DNA of 57,410 bases from Caldifarciminota bacterium (GTDB lineage Bacteria > Hydrothermota > Hydrothermia > WGAB01). The translations under genes were made by a program, and so were the position numbers. Shown here in pieces: positions 8,459-16,746 of the stretch. Every line of letters begins with the position of its first letter. The first letter of the stretch is position 1. Under the pieces are notes generated by a model, which saw only the letters and a program-made list of their open reading frames with translations, did not search any database and was not told the origin of the DNA. The stretch is from assembly GCA_027069855.1 (NCBI GenBank), contig JALXEF010000086.1, positions 1 through 57,410 on the forward strand, given 5' to 3'.

Positions 8459-9418
8459 CTATCGGATTTCCAGCATGCGTCGCAGGGCCCGCTCGGCCCG
8501 CTGCCGGATCTCCTCGGGCACCGTCACCGGGTACACCTCGTCCCGGAGCGAGCGGTACACGCCCTCCAGCGTGGTCATCTTCATGAACTCGCAGACGGCC
8601 TCCTCGTCCACCGGCATAAAGGTCTTGTTCGGAAACTCCCGCTGAAGCCGTTGCACCAGACCCACCTCGGTGGCAATCAAGAACACCGAGCCCTCCGGCG
8701 CCTCGGCCGCGGCCCTGACCATGCCGCCGGTGGACGCAAACTGCACCCGGTCGGCCGGTACCTGGCCCTGCTGCACGAGTTCCGAAAGAACCCACGAAGC
8801 CTGGCTCTCCGGGTGTACCAGCAGCCGGGCCTTTGGAACGGCCTCCAGGAGGTCCAGCAACCGGGACAGCGTAAACCGATAGTGCACATGGCAGTGGCCG
8901 GGCCACAGGGTGAGTCGTCGGCCGGTTTGCCGCATCACATAGGTGCCCAGGAAAAAGTCGGGCACGAACAGGATCTCGCGGCCCTCGGGAATCTGGGCCA
9001 CCACCTTTACGGCATTGGAGGAGGTACAGCAGTAGTCGCTCACGGCCTTGACCTCGGCCGTGGTGTTGACATAGGACACCACCACGCCCTCCGGGTGCTT
9101 CTCTCGCCAGCGCAGGATATCTTCGGTCGTCACCGAATCCGCCAGGCTGCAGCCGGCCTCCAGCGAGGGGATCAACACCTTTTTGTCGGGCGAGAGGATG
9201 GCCGCAGTTTCGGCCATGAAGTGCACGCCGGCAAACACGATGATGCGCGCGTCGGTTTCCGCGGCCCGGAGCGAGAGGTCCAGGGAATCCCCCACAAAAT
9301 CCGCCACCGCCTGCACCTCACCCACCTGGTAATTGTGGGCCAGGATCACCGCCTGTTTCTCTTTCTTCAGGCACTGGATTTCGGCCACCAGGTCGTCGCG
9401 GGTCATCCTTCGGGTCAT
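8459..9418 (-). CDS. nadA: Quinolinate synthase NadA
   Basis: 319 aa from ATG 9418. This start overlaps the nadC stop by four bases (ATGA) and has GGAGG 7 nt upstream; longer in-frame starts inside nadC lack this. It begins with the NadA signature KKEKQAVILAHNYQ. It keeps Cys residues for the [4Fe-4S] cluster in SLEAGCSLADS, YCCTSSNAVKVV and EEAVCEFMKMTTLEGVY, and the substrate-loop FASTGGMVRAA. It condenses iminoaspartate with dihydroxyacetone phosphate in de novo NAD synthesis. No nadB or aspartate dehydrogenase gene is in the window. Confidence 0.93.
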   Translation of the reverse strand: MTRRMTRDDLVAEIQCLKKEKQAVILAHNYQVGEVQAVADFVGDSLDLSLRAAETDARIIVFAGVHFMAETAAILSPDKKVLIPSLEAGCSLADSVTTEDILRWREKHPEGVVVSYVNTTAEVKAVSDYCCTSSNAVKVVAQIPEGREILFVPDFFLGTYVMRQTGRRLTLWPGHCHVHYRFTLSRLLDLLEAVPKARLLVHPESQASWVLSELVQQGQVPADRVQFASTGGMVRAAAEAPEGSVFLIATEVGLVQRLQREFPNKTFMPVDEEAVCEFMKMTTLEGVYRSLRDEVYPVTVPEEIRQRAERALRRMLEIR

Positions 9419-10263
9419 TCGGCCACCTCCAGGCTGAAGTTGATCCACCGGGCCGAGTGGGTCAGGGCCCCCACCGAGATGTAATGCACGCCCAGCAGGG
9501 CGATCTGCCGCACATTCTCCAGGGTCACGCCGCCGGAAACCTCCACCCGCACCCCCGGAGGGATGCGTTGCATCGCCTCCTCAATGTCCTCCAGATCAAA
9601 GTTGTCCAGGAGCACGATGTCGGCGCCGTAGTCCAGCGCCTCCTGGAGTTCCTTCAGGTTGGACACCTCAATTTCAATCTTCAGGCCGTGGGGAGCCTGG
9701 AGCCGGGCGCGCTTGAGCGCCTCGCCCACGCCCCCAGCCCAGCGAATGTGATTGTCCTTGATGAGGATGCCGTCAAACAGGCCGAACCGGTGGTTGCTGC
9801 CGCCGCCGGCCCGCACCGCGTCCTTTTCCGCAAGCCGGAGGCCCGGCGTGGTTTTCCGGGTGTCCAGCAGCACGGCGCCGGTGCCCTCCAGGGCCTCCAC
9901 AAAGCGCCGGGTCAGGGTGGCAATCCCGGAAAGCCGCCCCAGGAAGTTCAGGGCCACCCGCTCGGCCATCAGGATAGAGGCCGGGCTGCCCTGAATCTGC
10001 GCAATCTCTGCGTTTTCGGGAAAGGTTTGGCCGTCCTGGAACCGGAAGTCCACCTCAAGGGCAGGATCAATCGTTTGAAAGGTCAACTCGGCCAGGCGGC
10101 GCCCGGCCAGCACCCCGGGTTCCCGGCTCAGGATGACCGCGCGGCCAGGTCCCTCACGCCCTGTCAGCACCAACTGGCTTGTGATGTCGCCCCGCAGTCC
10201 GAGGTCCTCCTCCAGCGCAGATTCCACGATTCGTCGGTACACCCGTTCCCTGTGTGCATCCAT
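9415..10263 (-). CDS. nadC: Nicotinate-nucleotide pyrophosphorylase (carboxylating) NadC
   Basis: 282 aa from ATG 10263, which has GGGAGGT 7 nt upstream; an upstream in-frame start at 10320 has none. Recognisable motifs are EEDLGLRGDITSQLV, ERVALNFLGRLSGIAT, LLDTRKTTPGLRLAEKDAVRAGGGSNHRFGLFDGILIKDNHI (given as family signature in parts) and VEVSGGVTLENVRQIA near the C-terminus. It converts quinolinate and PRPP to NaMN. It is translationally coupled to nadA. Confidence 0.93.
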   Translation of the reverse strand: MDAHRERVYRRIVESALEEDLGLRGDITSQLVLTGREGPGRAVILSREPGVLAGRRLAELTFQTIDPALEVDFRFQDGQTFPENAEIAQIQGSPASILMAERVALNFLGRLSGIATLTRRFVEALEGTGAVLLDTRKTTPGLRLAEKDAVRAGGGSNHRFGLFDGILIKDNHIRWAGGVGEALKRARLQAPHGLKIEIEVSNLKELQEALDYGADIVLLDNFDLEDIEEAMQRIPPGVRVEVSGGVTLENVRQIALLGVHYISVGALTHSARWINFSLEVAE

Positions 10264-10340
10264 GCAGCACCTCCCAATACGAAGGGTTCCAAGGGTACAG
10301 GCCCCCTCCCCTACCCTCAAGACCGAAACCCTCCTGCAGA

Positions 10341-10593
10341 AGCGGCTTTAGCCGCGAGTTGATCCCCGGCGTGTAGGAGCGGCTTTAGCCGCGATCCAGG
10401 AAGCCTAACCGTAGGATCGCTTCAGGCGCGAATGGATCTTCAACGCGTAGGGGAATGGGGCACCGGCATGTAGGAGCAGCTTTAGCCGCGATCTCGGAGC
10501 CCACCCGTAGGAGCGGCTTCAGCCGCGATTTCCCCTCCCACCGGGAGGGGACTCAGGGGAGGGGTCCACCCGTAGGAGCGGCCTTAGCCCCCA
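10341..10593 (+). repeat. REP-like palindromic repeat cluster A
   Basis: About six copies of a ~22-nt element with consensus GTAGGAGCGGCTTTAGCCGCGA (described here by its GCGGCT..AGCCGC core): near 10341-10357 (partial), 10373-10394, 10411-10431 (degenerate), 10470-10491, 10507-10528 and 10572-10593 (degenerate). All read the same way on the plus strand. Each can form a short hairpin. Similar extragenic repeats occur in many proteobacterial and candidate-phylum genomes. A second cluster at 41482-42027 carries mostly the opposite orientation. There is no gene in 10264-10925. Confidence 0.85.
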
Positions 10594-10700
10594 AAACCGT
10601 TTCCAAAACGGTAAAAACCCGGGCAATGGTCCCAAAGAGAACCGAAGGAGCCCCAAAACCCTTGGGAGCCAACCTATCCCCGGAGGTCGGCACCGGGGTC

Positions 10701-10730
10701 TTGACAAAAAGAATCCCGGGCCTGTACATT
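10701..10730 (+). promoter_or_regulatory. Predicted promoter of the CRISPR-cas operon
   Basis: TTGACA (10701-10706), 18-nt spacer, TACATT (10725-10730) preceded by TG. The -35 is a perfect consensus. It predicts a transcript start near 10737 and a ~190-nt leader before cas6. No other promoter of this quality was seen in the 16-kb cas gene run. Confidence 0.6.
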
Positions 10731-10762
10731 TGGGTCCCGGCACGGCAACAAACGAATAAACA

Positions 10763-10777
10763 TGCAAACGGCTTGCA
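10763..10777. promoter_or_regulatory. Candidate operator: TGCAA-N5-TTGCA inverted repeat
   Basis: A 15-bp dyad (arms TGCAA / TTGCA, spacer ACGGC) about 25-40 nt downstream of the predicted start of the cas operon. Placement fits a repressor site, but no regulator gene is nearby, so this is inference from position and symmetry only. Confidence 0.3.
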
Positions 10778-10821
10778 AGAGGCTTGAAATGAGGAACATC
10801 GCTGTGCCGGGTTCTTTTTTA

Positions 10822-10856
10822 GGCCCCTTCAGGGCGGGGCCGGAAGTTCGCTTCCG
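10822..10856 (+). promoter_or_regulatory. Two adjacent hairpins in the cas operon 5' leader
   Basis: Hairpin one pairs GGCCCC (10822-10827) with GGGGCC (10836-10841). Hairpin two pairs CGGAAG (10841-10846) with CTTCCG (10851-10856) around a TTCG tetraloop, one of the most stable known; base 10841 can belong to only one stem. Neither is followed by a T-run, so they look like mRNA leader structure rather than a terminator. They end 69 nt before the cas6 ATG. Confidence 0.4.
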
Positions 10857-10925
10857 CGTTGTCCCCTTCGACCCTCCGACCCCATCCCCTCAATTCCCTC
10901 AAAATCCCAGGCGCTGAGGATCCCG

Positions 10926-11702
10926 ATGCGGATTCAGTTAAGGTTTGAGCCGGTCACCGAAAAACTCGCGCTCCCCATCCACTACAACCACCTGGTGCAG
11001 GGGCTCATCTACCGAAGTCTGGACAAAGCTCTGGCCCGCTGGCTGCACGACGAGGGGTATCCCCGGGGCAAACGCCGGTTCAAACTCTTCACCTTTTCCC
11101 GGCTGCTGAGTCCCCGTCGCCAGTACGACCCCCAAACCCGGACCCTCACCCTCTGGGGTCCGATCACTTTAAAGGTTGGCTCCGTGGAAACCGAGATCCT
11201 GGAATCCCTGGCCGTTTATCTGGTGCGGCACCGGGAATTCCGGCTGAACGGCACCCTGTGCCGGTTCGTGGCCGTGGAGGTGGAAATGCCGCCCGAGGTT
11301 CAGGGCCCCGTGCCGGTCAAAACCCTCTCGCCCATTACTGTGTACCGCACGCTGTACACCCGCGAGGGGAAACGCAAAACCTACTACTTCACGCCCTACG
11401 AAGACGAGTTTGCAGAACTCCTGTTGGCCAACCTTCGGAGGAAGGCCGAGGCGTACCGGAGCCAGCACCCAGACACTCCCCTGCCGCCCTTAGAGGCTGG
11501 GGCCATCCGGGCCCTGCGGCCCCGCAAGGAGGTGATCACCCGATTCAAAAACACCGTGATCAAGGCGTGGACCGGCCTTTTTGAGCTCCACCTGCCCGAG
11601 CCCTATTTCACCCTGGCCTACGACGCCGGCCTCGGCGCCAAAAACAGCCAGGGCTTCGGGATGGTGGAGGTGGTGAAAAAGGAGGTTAGGGAAAGTGTAT
11701 AA
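10926..11702 (+). CDS. cas6: CRISPR-associated endoribonuclease Cas6
   Basis: 258 aa RAMP protein. The N-terminal ferredoxin-like half contains LPIHYNHLVQGLIYRSL (candidate catalytic His19/His22). The C-terminus has the Cas6 glycine-rich loop GLGAKNSQGFGMVEVV. It cleaves the pre-crRNA within each repeat, normally leaving an 8-nt handle (here ATGGAAAC). It is the first gene of the operon and must serve both effector modules, because no other processing nuclease is present. GAGGA lies 5 nt before ATG. The stop overlaps the next gene's GTG start. Confidence 0.9.
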   Translation: MRIQLRFEPVTEKLALPIHYNHLVQGLIYRSLDKALARWLHDEGYPRGKRRFKLFTFSRLLSPRRQYDPQTRTLTLWGPITLKVGSVETEILESLAVYLVRHREFRLNGTLCRFVAVEVEMPPEVQGPVPVKTLSPITVYRTLYTREGKRKTYYFTPYEDEFAELLLANLRRKAEAYRSQHPDTPLPPLEAGAIRALRPRKEVITRFKNTVIKAWTGLFELHLPEPYFTLAYDAGLGAKNSQGFGMVEVVKKEVRESV

Positions 11703-12726
11703 GGAGTGGAAACTTAGGGCGTTAACGCCCATATGGACTGGGGATCTTCAGGGGCGTCCTACTCGATTGATTCCCACAGGCATCGTAGGTTCGCTACGCT
11801 GGTGGTATGAAGTTCTGGTGCGAGGGTTGGGGGGCAAGGCATGCGATCCCACCGTGGATGGCGCGCGCTGTCCCGATCAAAACGGCCGGCATTGTGTGGT
11901 CTGCGAACTCTTCGGCTGCACCGGCTGGGCACGGAAGTTCCGGCTGATGATCCTTGATGACAATGGCCAGGTGATTCAGAACCAGATTCAGCCCGGCCAG
12001 ACTTTCGTCCTGCGCTTCATCTCACTGCGCCCCATTGCGCCTGAGGAATGGTGTCTCTTGGATGCCACCCTGCGCCTGATTGCCGAATATGGAGCCATAG
12101 GCGGAAAAACGGTGTTCAAGCCGTCGGATGAGCCAGGTCGGGAAAGCGCTTTCCATCATCAGGACTTCGGTCTGGTGCAGTATGTGCAAAGTCCTGACGG
12201 TTGGCAGTGCGATAAAACGCTTGAGGACATCCGAGCCTATGTGACGAATAGCCATTGGCGCGAAGCACCACACTCATATCGGGACAACAAAGGAATGCAT
12301 GATTTCTCTTGGGCCTCGCTGCAGAACTTCTGGTGCGTAAAAGGGCGGTACCTGGCGAGGCAGGATGCCGACGCAAGCACTTTCAATAAAGTTGTGGGCA
12401 GGGATGAAAGAAAGCGATGCAAAAATTGCGGTCGAGTACATCTGCCCGGGCAGAGGTGTCCAAAGACAAACAAGTATCCCAAAAGGTATAGCGACGATAA
12501 TCCAACTCATCCAATTGATGCGTGGCTCGCTGGCAGCCAGGAGGAGAGCAAGAAGGTGTTCAGTTTCAAGCATCCGGAAGAGGAGGGTCGGACTTTTGGC
12601 TTCGTGAAGCCGGGACTGGTGGATTTTGATGAGATGAAGCGCCGTCTTGGGCAGGTGTGGTCTGGTTTCCAGTCTGATAAGGAGTTTCAGACGGGCCAGC
12701 AAATCCTTGAACGACTGTTCCCATAG
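11695..12726 (+). CDS. cmr1: Type III RAMP protein Cmr1 (Cas7 family)
   Basis: 343 aa from GTG 11695, overlapping the cas6 stop by 8 nt, with GGAGG 9 nt upstream. The N-terminus RALTPIWTGD and the segment PTGIVGSLRWWYEVLVRGLGG are diagnostic for Cmr1; LFGCTGWARKFRL follows. Cmr1 sits at the crRNA 3' end of Cmr-type complexes. Two Cys clusters are visible: CDP..CPDQNGRHCVVC near residues 44-64, and an internal zinc-ribbon-like insert CKNCGRVHLPGQRC near residue 240. The first codons closely resemble the CRISPR repeat 3' half (see findings). Confidence 0.85.
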   Translation: MYKEWKLRALTPIWTGDLQGRPTRLIPTGIVGSLRWWYEVLVRGLGGKACDPTVDGARCPDQNGRHCVVCELFGCTGWARKFRLMILDDNGQVIQNQIQPGQTFVLRFISLRPIAPEEWCLLDATLRLIAEYGAIGGKTVFKPSDEPGRESAFHHQDFGLVQYVQSPDGWQCDKTLEDIRAYVTNSHWREAPHSYRDNKGMHDFSWASLQNFWCVKGRYLARQDADASTFNKVVGRDERKRCKNCGRVHLPGQRCPKTNKYPKRYSDDNPTHPIDAWLAGSQEESKKVFSFKHPEEEGRTFGFVKPGLVDFDEMKRRLGQVWSGFQSDKEFQTGQQILERLFP

Positions 12727-12737
12727 GAGGAATGAAC

Positions 12738-13700
12738 ATGGCCTGGGATTATTTTGTTCTCCTGGCCGATAACACGAGCCTGCAGGAAACACTGGCGCGC
12801 CCTGAGGGCCTTGCGGGAGGCTTTGTGGATGAAGTGTCTGTGCGCTTCTTTCAAGGCGATAAAGAAAACGCCCGCAATAGGTACATGAGACATACGAGGG
12901 GTGACATCAACATTCCCGATCTTATCTCGCAGACCGTTCCAGATTTTTCCAACCTGCTTTCCTCCGACTGGCTCGCCTTCCAGGTGGACTTCGAACTCCT
13001 CACCCCCTGGTACTCTAGAGACGACCGGCTCTTCCATGTCATGGACAATCCGGTGCGCAAGGATCAGATCTTTGGCGTACCGTTCATGGCCGCTTCGTCC
13101 TGGAAGGGGTTGCTGCGCTGGGCCTGTCGCATGCAGGAAGGTTTGCCGGAGTACCTGGGAAAGCACAATGGCAAGATGGATGGCTGGCGGGATCCGGATT
13201 GGATCCTTCACCTCTTCGGCAACGAGAAGGGCGAAGGCGAGGAGTTCAGCCGGGGCGCGTTGCTCTTCTATCCTACCTGGTTCAACAAAATCGGCTTCGA
13301 AGTTATTAACCCCCACAGCCGTGGACGCCGCGCCGGCACGCAACCCATCTACTACGAGGTGGTCCCCGGCCGGAGGATACAGGTGATAAAAAAGCCAGAT
13401 GGAAGTGAAGAGAAGAAGGAAGTCGAAGGAGCCAAAGGAACACTTTCCCTCCTCTACGCACCCTGGCCGGGGATGAAACCCAGGCCTAAACCCGAAGACG
13501 TGCTCCCCAAACTGCTTGAAGCCATCGAAGCTTTGCTCACCACCTATGGCATCTCGGCCAAACGCACGGTTGGCTGGGGTACGGCCAGGATCGAGAAATG
13601 GTGCGCCTTTCACAAGACCGGAGGCATGGCGGAGGAGGACACCCATACTGAGCTCTGGCAAAAGGTGCAAACCTGGCTTTCGGGAGGAGGCACGCCATGA
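12738..13700 (+). CDS. cmr6: Type III RAMP protein, Cmr6-like (Cas7 family)
   Basis: 320 aa from ATG 12738 (AGGAGG 7 nt upstream; ATG 12732 is too close to it). RAMP features are GVPFMAASSWKGLLRWA (helix after the first beta strand), a central VINPHSRGRRAGTQPIYYEVV block like the NPH.. segment of Cmr6, and a C-terminal glycine-containing FGISAKRTVGWGTARIE-type loop (here YGISAKRTVGWGTARIE). Its position between cmr1 and cas10 matches the type III-C gene order (cmr1-cmr6-cas10-cmr4-cmr5-cmr3). Divergent from textbook Cmr6, so the subfamily name is likely but not certain. Confidence 0.65.
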   Translation: MAWDYFVLLADNTSLQETLARPEGLAGGFVDEVSVRFFQGDKENARNRYMRHTRGDINIPDLISQTVPDFSNLLSSDWLAFQVDFELLTPWYSRDDRLFHVMDNPVRKDQIFGVPFMAASSWKGLLRWACRMQEGLPEYLGKHNGKMDGWRDPDWILHLFGNEKGEGEEFSRGALLFYPTWFNKIGFEVINPHSRGRRAGTQPIYYEVVPGRRIQVIKKPDGSEEKKEVEGAKGTLSLLYAPWPGMKPRPKPEDVLPKLLEAIEALLTTYGISAKRTVGWGTARIEKWCAFHKTGGMAEEDTHTELWQKVQTWLSGGGTP

Positions 13701-16700
13701 GCAGCACATTCTCCCCAGCCGAGACCCTGCGCCAACACCGTCCTCTGCTCCTGGCCATGGAAGCCATCGGCTGGTTCCACATGGCTGGCAAGGCGCGGGC
13801 GGAATTTCTGCGCCGGCATGGGGGTGAGAACAACGGCTATGACGAACGCCAATGGCACCGAGAGGAAACGCCGCCCTTTCCCTGGGATGATCTGTTGGAG
13901 TGGGTGCAGCGGCTGTATAGCGCCGGCGTACCTGACGATGCCTGGCCAGCCACCTTTGAGGCATTCACCGAGCAGCATGCCGGGCGTAACCCCGGCTTGC
14001 TGGGTCTGCTTCAAGCCGGGCATGGCATTGTCTCAGGCATTGAGAAAAACCTGCCAAGAAGCACATCAGGTTATTTAGGGCAGACCATCCCCCACCTGTG
14101 GCTTTCCTCCCCCTGGGGTCACCCCAAGCGCAACCTGTTGGTCGACCCGCCCGAGATTCTCACACCCCAGGGTTGGCGTCAGCTGGTGGAGGAGATCCAC
14201 CGGGTGCTGGAGGAACTGCGGGATCTGGGCACGCAGCAAGTCCAGGATGTGGCCCTGTGGCGGCGCTGGCGGGAAAGCGCCATCGGCGAGGATTCTTTCA
14301 TCCGCCGTACCTTTCTCTCCACCCTGGCCGAAACCCGCCTCCCCAACAACGATGTCACCCTGTGGGACCAATCCTATGTGGCCGCGGCGCTGTTCAAGAG
14401 CGCAGTGGCCGGGGCATTGCTGGATAACAGTTTCCCCTGGAATGATGGCGGCATCAAACAAAAAATCCGCTGGCGGCTGCTTACGATCGCTATCGGCACC
14501 GAGCACTACGAGGCCCGCTCGGTGAAGATCGGCGATTGGACCGGCGCTCAGGGGACGATTGAAACATTTTTCCGCCGGGTGGCCGAGCTCGTGGAGGTGG
14601 ACCTGGCCGTGGGCTCGCTGCTCTACCGGGACGACAGCGTGGTCGTCTTCTCCTTCCCCGGCGAGCGGTTAGATGAAAGCGAGCCGGCTGCATGGTTGAA
14701 CGGGTGGGAGGAGTGGCTTCAGGACCAGGTGGATGAAATTGCTCGCGACCTGGACTTGGAAACCCCGCCGCATGTATGTCTGAGTAGTCCCACCCGCTCC
14801 CTGGTGCCCATGGTGCGCGAGTGGCGGGCGGCCAAAAGCAAGGTGGCTGTGCCGGTCCATCGTTCATGGAATGTGCGCTGGTTTGCCCCCTCGGAAACGC
14901 GCGGCCATGTCTGTCCCGTCTGCCGTGTGCGCCTGAACGGTGACCCCACCAACAAGGGTAAGCCCTGTCTGGTTTGCCGCAACCGCCGCCACCACCGTCG
15001 GGATGCCTGGCTGCAGGGACAGTTGGAGTACGACACCATCTGGTTTGAGGAAGTGGCCGACCGCAATGGCCGCCTTGCTCTGCTCACCTTCTCCCTGGAT
15101 CTGGAGGAATGGCTGAATGGCGAGCGTGTGGATAGCTTACGGGCTCAATCGATTCCGGAGTGGGTGCGGTTTAATAGCAGCGTATACCGGTCGATTGAAA
15201 ATCAAACTTCACGTTGGAAAAACCTATATTTGCAAGAGCGACTCGCACGCTACTTTGAGAAACGGATTACTAAACCACCCAAGAATATCGCTACCGACGG
15301 TATTCTTCGTAAGATAATCCCTGACTTGGAAGATGAGTTCGGGCATTCGTCAAGTGCCACCGCCTCCTGGCAGCATATCTATGAGCGACTCGTGGAAGAC
15401 CGTGCTTTGCCGCATCCTAAATGGAGCACGGATAATATGGAAAATGCCAGGTGGTTTGTATTTCAAACCTTCCGCAAACTTCCCTCCCCCGGCCGGGTCT
15501 ACCGTTTTTGGCGCGAGGCCGAGGAGTTCTTCCACGACCTGCTGCGGGAGTTCCGCCAGATTGCCGCACGGAGTGACAACCCCTGGCGGGTCAAACGATT
15601 GGTGCTGGTACCGGACGACAATCGTGGATGGCGAGACCTCACGCTCTATGACGGTCGCTGGCAGGGGAAACAGATTACCCTAGTTTATGTTCGTAGCCTG
15701 GGTGGCTTTGTGACTGCTTCCAACCTGGCGCGGCTTCTGCGACCGGAAGATCCGCAGAATGCTTTTGTAAATGCCCAGATTACTCTGGAGGAAGAAGACA
15801 CCACAAGCCGACAGTGTACCATAACTGTCACTCAGGTGCGCGACTTACGTCAGTCTTTTTCACATCTGGGAGTGTACCACCCTGCTATTCCGGTGGAACT
15901 CTCCCCGCTCCGCTTCCGGGTGCTTGTTCCGTTGGAGGCCGCTTCCGAATGCGTAGACCTGGCCGTGGCCTGGTGGCAAGAACGCTTCGCTCGGGTCTGG
16001 GATCGCTTGCCCCTGCGCGTGGGTGTGATCGCCTTCCCGCGTTTGGTGCCCTACCAGGCCATTGTGGAAGCAGCCCGCAATGTGGAAGAGTCCCTGACAG
16101 GCGAGGAGGAGAAAGAGGAAACATGGCGCGTGCAGGAAGTGAAACGCCAGGCGGGCGCGGTGGCCCTTCGTTTGCGCCGGTCGGATGGTCGAGAAACCCT
16201 CCGAGTCGTACCCGTAACGCTTCCCGATGGCCGGGAGGATGTGTTTTACCCCTACATGGCCGTAGAAGACCGCCAGGTGCGTTACCCGCGCGACTTCCAG
16301 CACCCGAACGGACAGGTCTATCGCCATGTCGCCGACCTGCGTCCTGGTGATGGTATCAAAGTTTCCCCTGCACGGGTGAAAACCCTTTTTATGGACAGCA
16401 CATCAGCCCGTTTTGATACAGTGCAGCCGCGATACCTGGAGGATTGGACGCACATGCGTGATGTGTGGGCACTTCTGCAGCGGGAGGCCCCCAGCCAAAC
16501 AGCCTTGCAGCGGCTGCGGAGCGAATTGGCACGGCTGGAGAGAGATTGGAAAGGACCCGAAGGAGATCGGGTTGTTTCCGACGATCTCTGGAGGGATACG
16601 CTTCGAGCCCTGCTCGTTCACCATCTGGATGTAAAAGGTGCGGTCTTAGATGCCCTCACCGAAGCCGCACTGCAAGACCTGCTTCAGTGGGCATTGGATT

Positions 16701-16732
16701 GGCACATGACCGCACTCAAAGAAAGCGTGTGA
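13697..16732 (+). CDS. csx11: Csx11-type Cas10 large subunit (type III-C), cyclase and HD motifs degenerate
   Basis: 1011 aa. The N-terminal segment EAIGWFHMAGKA lines up with the Cas10 HD signature but reads His28-Met29 instead of His-Asp. A C4 zinc finger (CPVC...CLVC) is near residues 406-430. The Palm2-like region starts near 459 (LALLTFSLDLEEWLNG). Where GGDD is expected (near 737) the sequence is SPLRFRVLVPLE, so cyclic-oligoadenylate synthesis is predicted lost. Csx11 is the known signature of type III-C, whose Cas10 has an inactive cyclase domain. Starts within the cmr6 stop (ATGA). Scaffold and target-recognition role inferred. Confidence 0.78.
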   Translation: MSSTFSPAETLRQHRPLLLAMEAIGWFHMAGKARAEFLRRHGGENNGYDERQWHREETPPFPWDDLLEWVQRLYSAGVPDDAWPATFEAFTEQHAGRNPGLLGLLQAGHGIVSGIEKNLPRSTSGYLGQTIPHLWLSSPWGHPKRNLLVDPPEILTPQGWRQLVEEIHRVLEELRDLGTQQVQDVALWRRWRESAIGEDSFIRRTFLSTLAETRLPNNDVTLWDQSYVAAALFKSAVAGALLDNSFPWNDGGIKQKIRWRLLTIAIGTEHYEARSVKIGDWTGAQGTIETFFRRVAELVEVDLAVGSLLYRDDSVVVFSFPGERLDESEPAAWLNGWEEWLQDQVDEIARDLDLETPPHVCLSSPTRSLVPMVREWRAAKSKVAVPVHRSWNVRWFAPSETRGHVCPVCRVRLNGDPTNKGKPCLVCRNRRHHRRDAWLQGQLEYDTIWFEEVADRNGRLALLTFSLDLEEWLNGERVDSLRAQSIPEWVRFNSSVYRSIENQTSRWKNLYLQERLARYFEKRITKPPKNIATDGILRKIIPDLEDEFGHSSSATASWQHIYERLVEDRALPHPKWSTDNMENARWFVFQTFRKLPSPGRVYRFWREAEEFFHDLLREFRQIAARSDNPWRVKRLVLVPDDNRGWRDLTLYDGRWQGKQITLVYVRSLGGFVTASNLARLLRPEDPQNAFVNAQITLEEEDTTSRQCTITVTQVRDLRQSFSHLGVYHPAIPVELSPLRFRVLVPLEAASECVDLAVAWWQERFARVWDRLPLRVGVIAFPRLVPYQAIVEAARNVEESLTGEEEKEETWRVQEVKRQAGAVALRLRRSDGRETLRVVPVTLPDGREDVFYPYMAVEDRQVRYPRDFQHPNGQVYRHVADLRPGDGIKVSPARVKTLFMDSTSARFDTVQPRYLEDWTHMRDVWALLQREAPSQTALQRLRSELARLERDWKGPEGDRVVSDDLWRDTLRALLVHHLDVKGAVLDALTEAALQDLLQWALDWHMTALKESV

Positions 16733-16746
16733 AGGGAGGGTAAGTC

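Noticed and set aside
10811-10820. GAAC...GTTCTTTTTT as an attenuator in the cas leader
   Set aside because: The stem would be only 4 bp; too weak to support.
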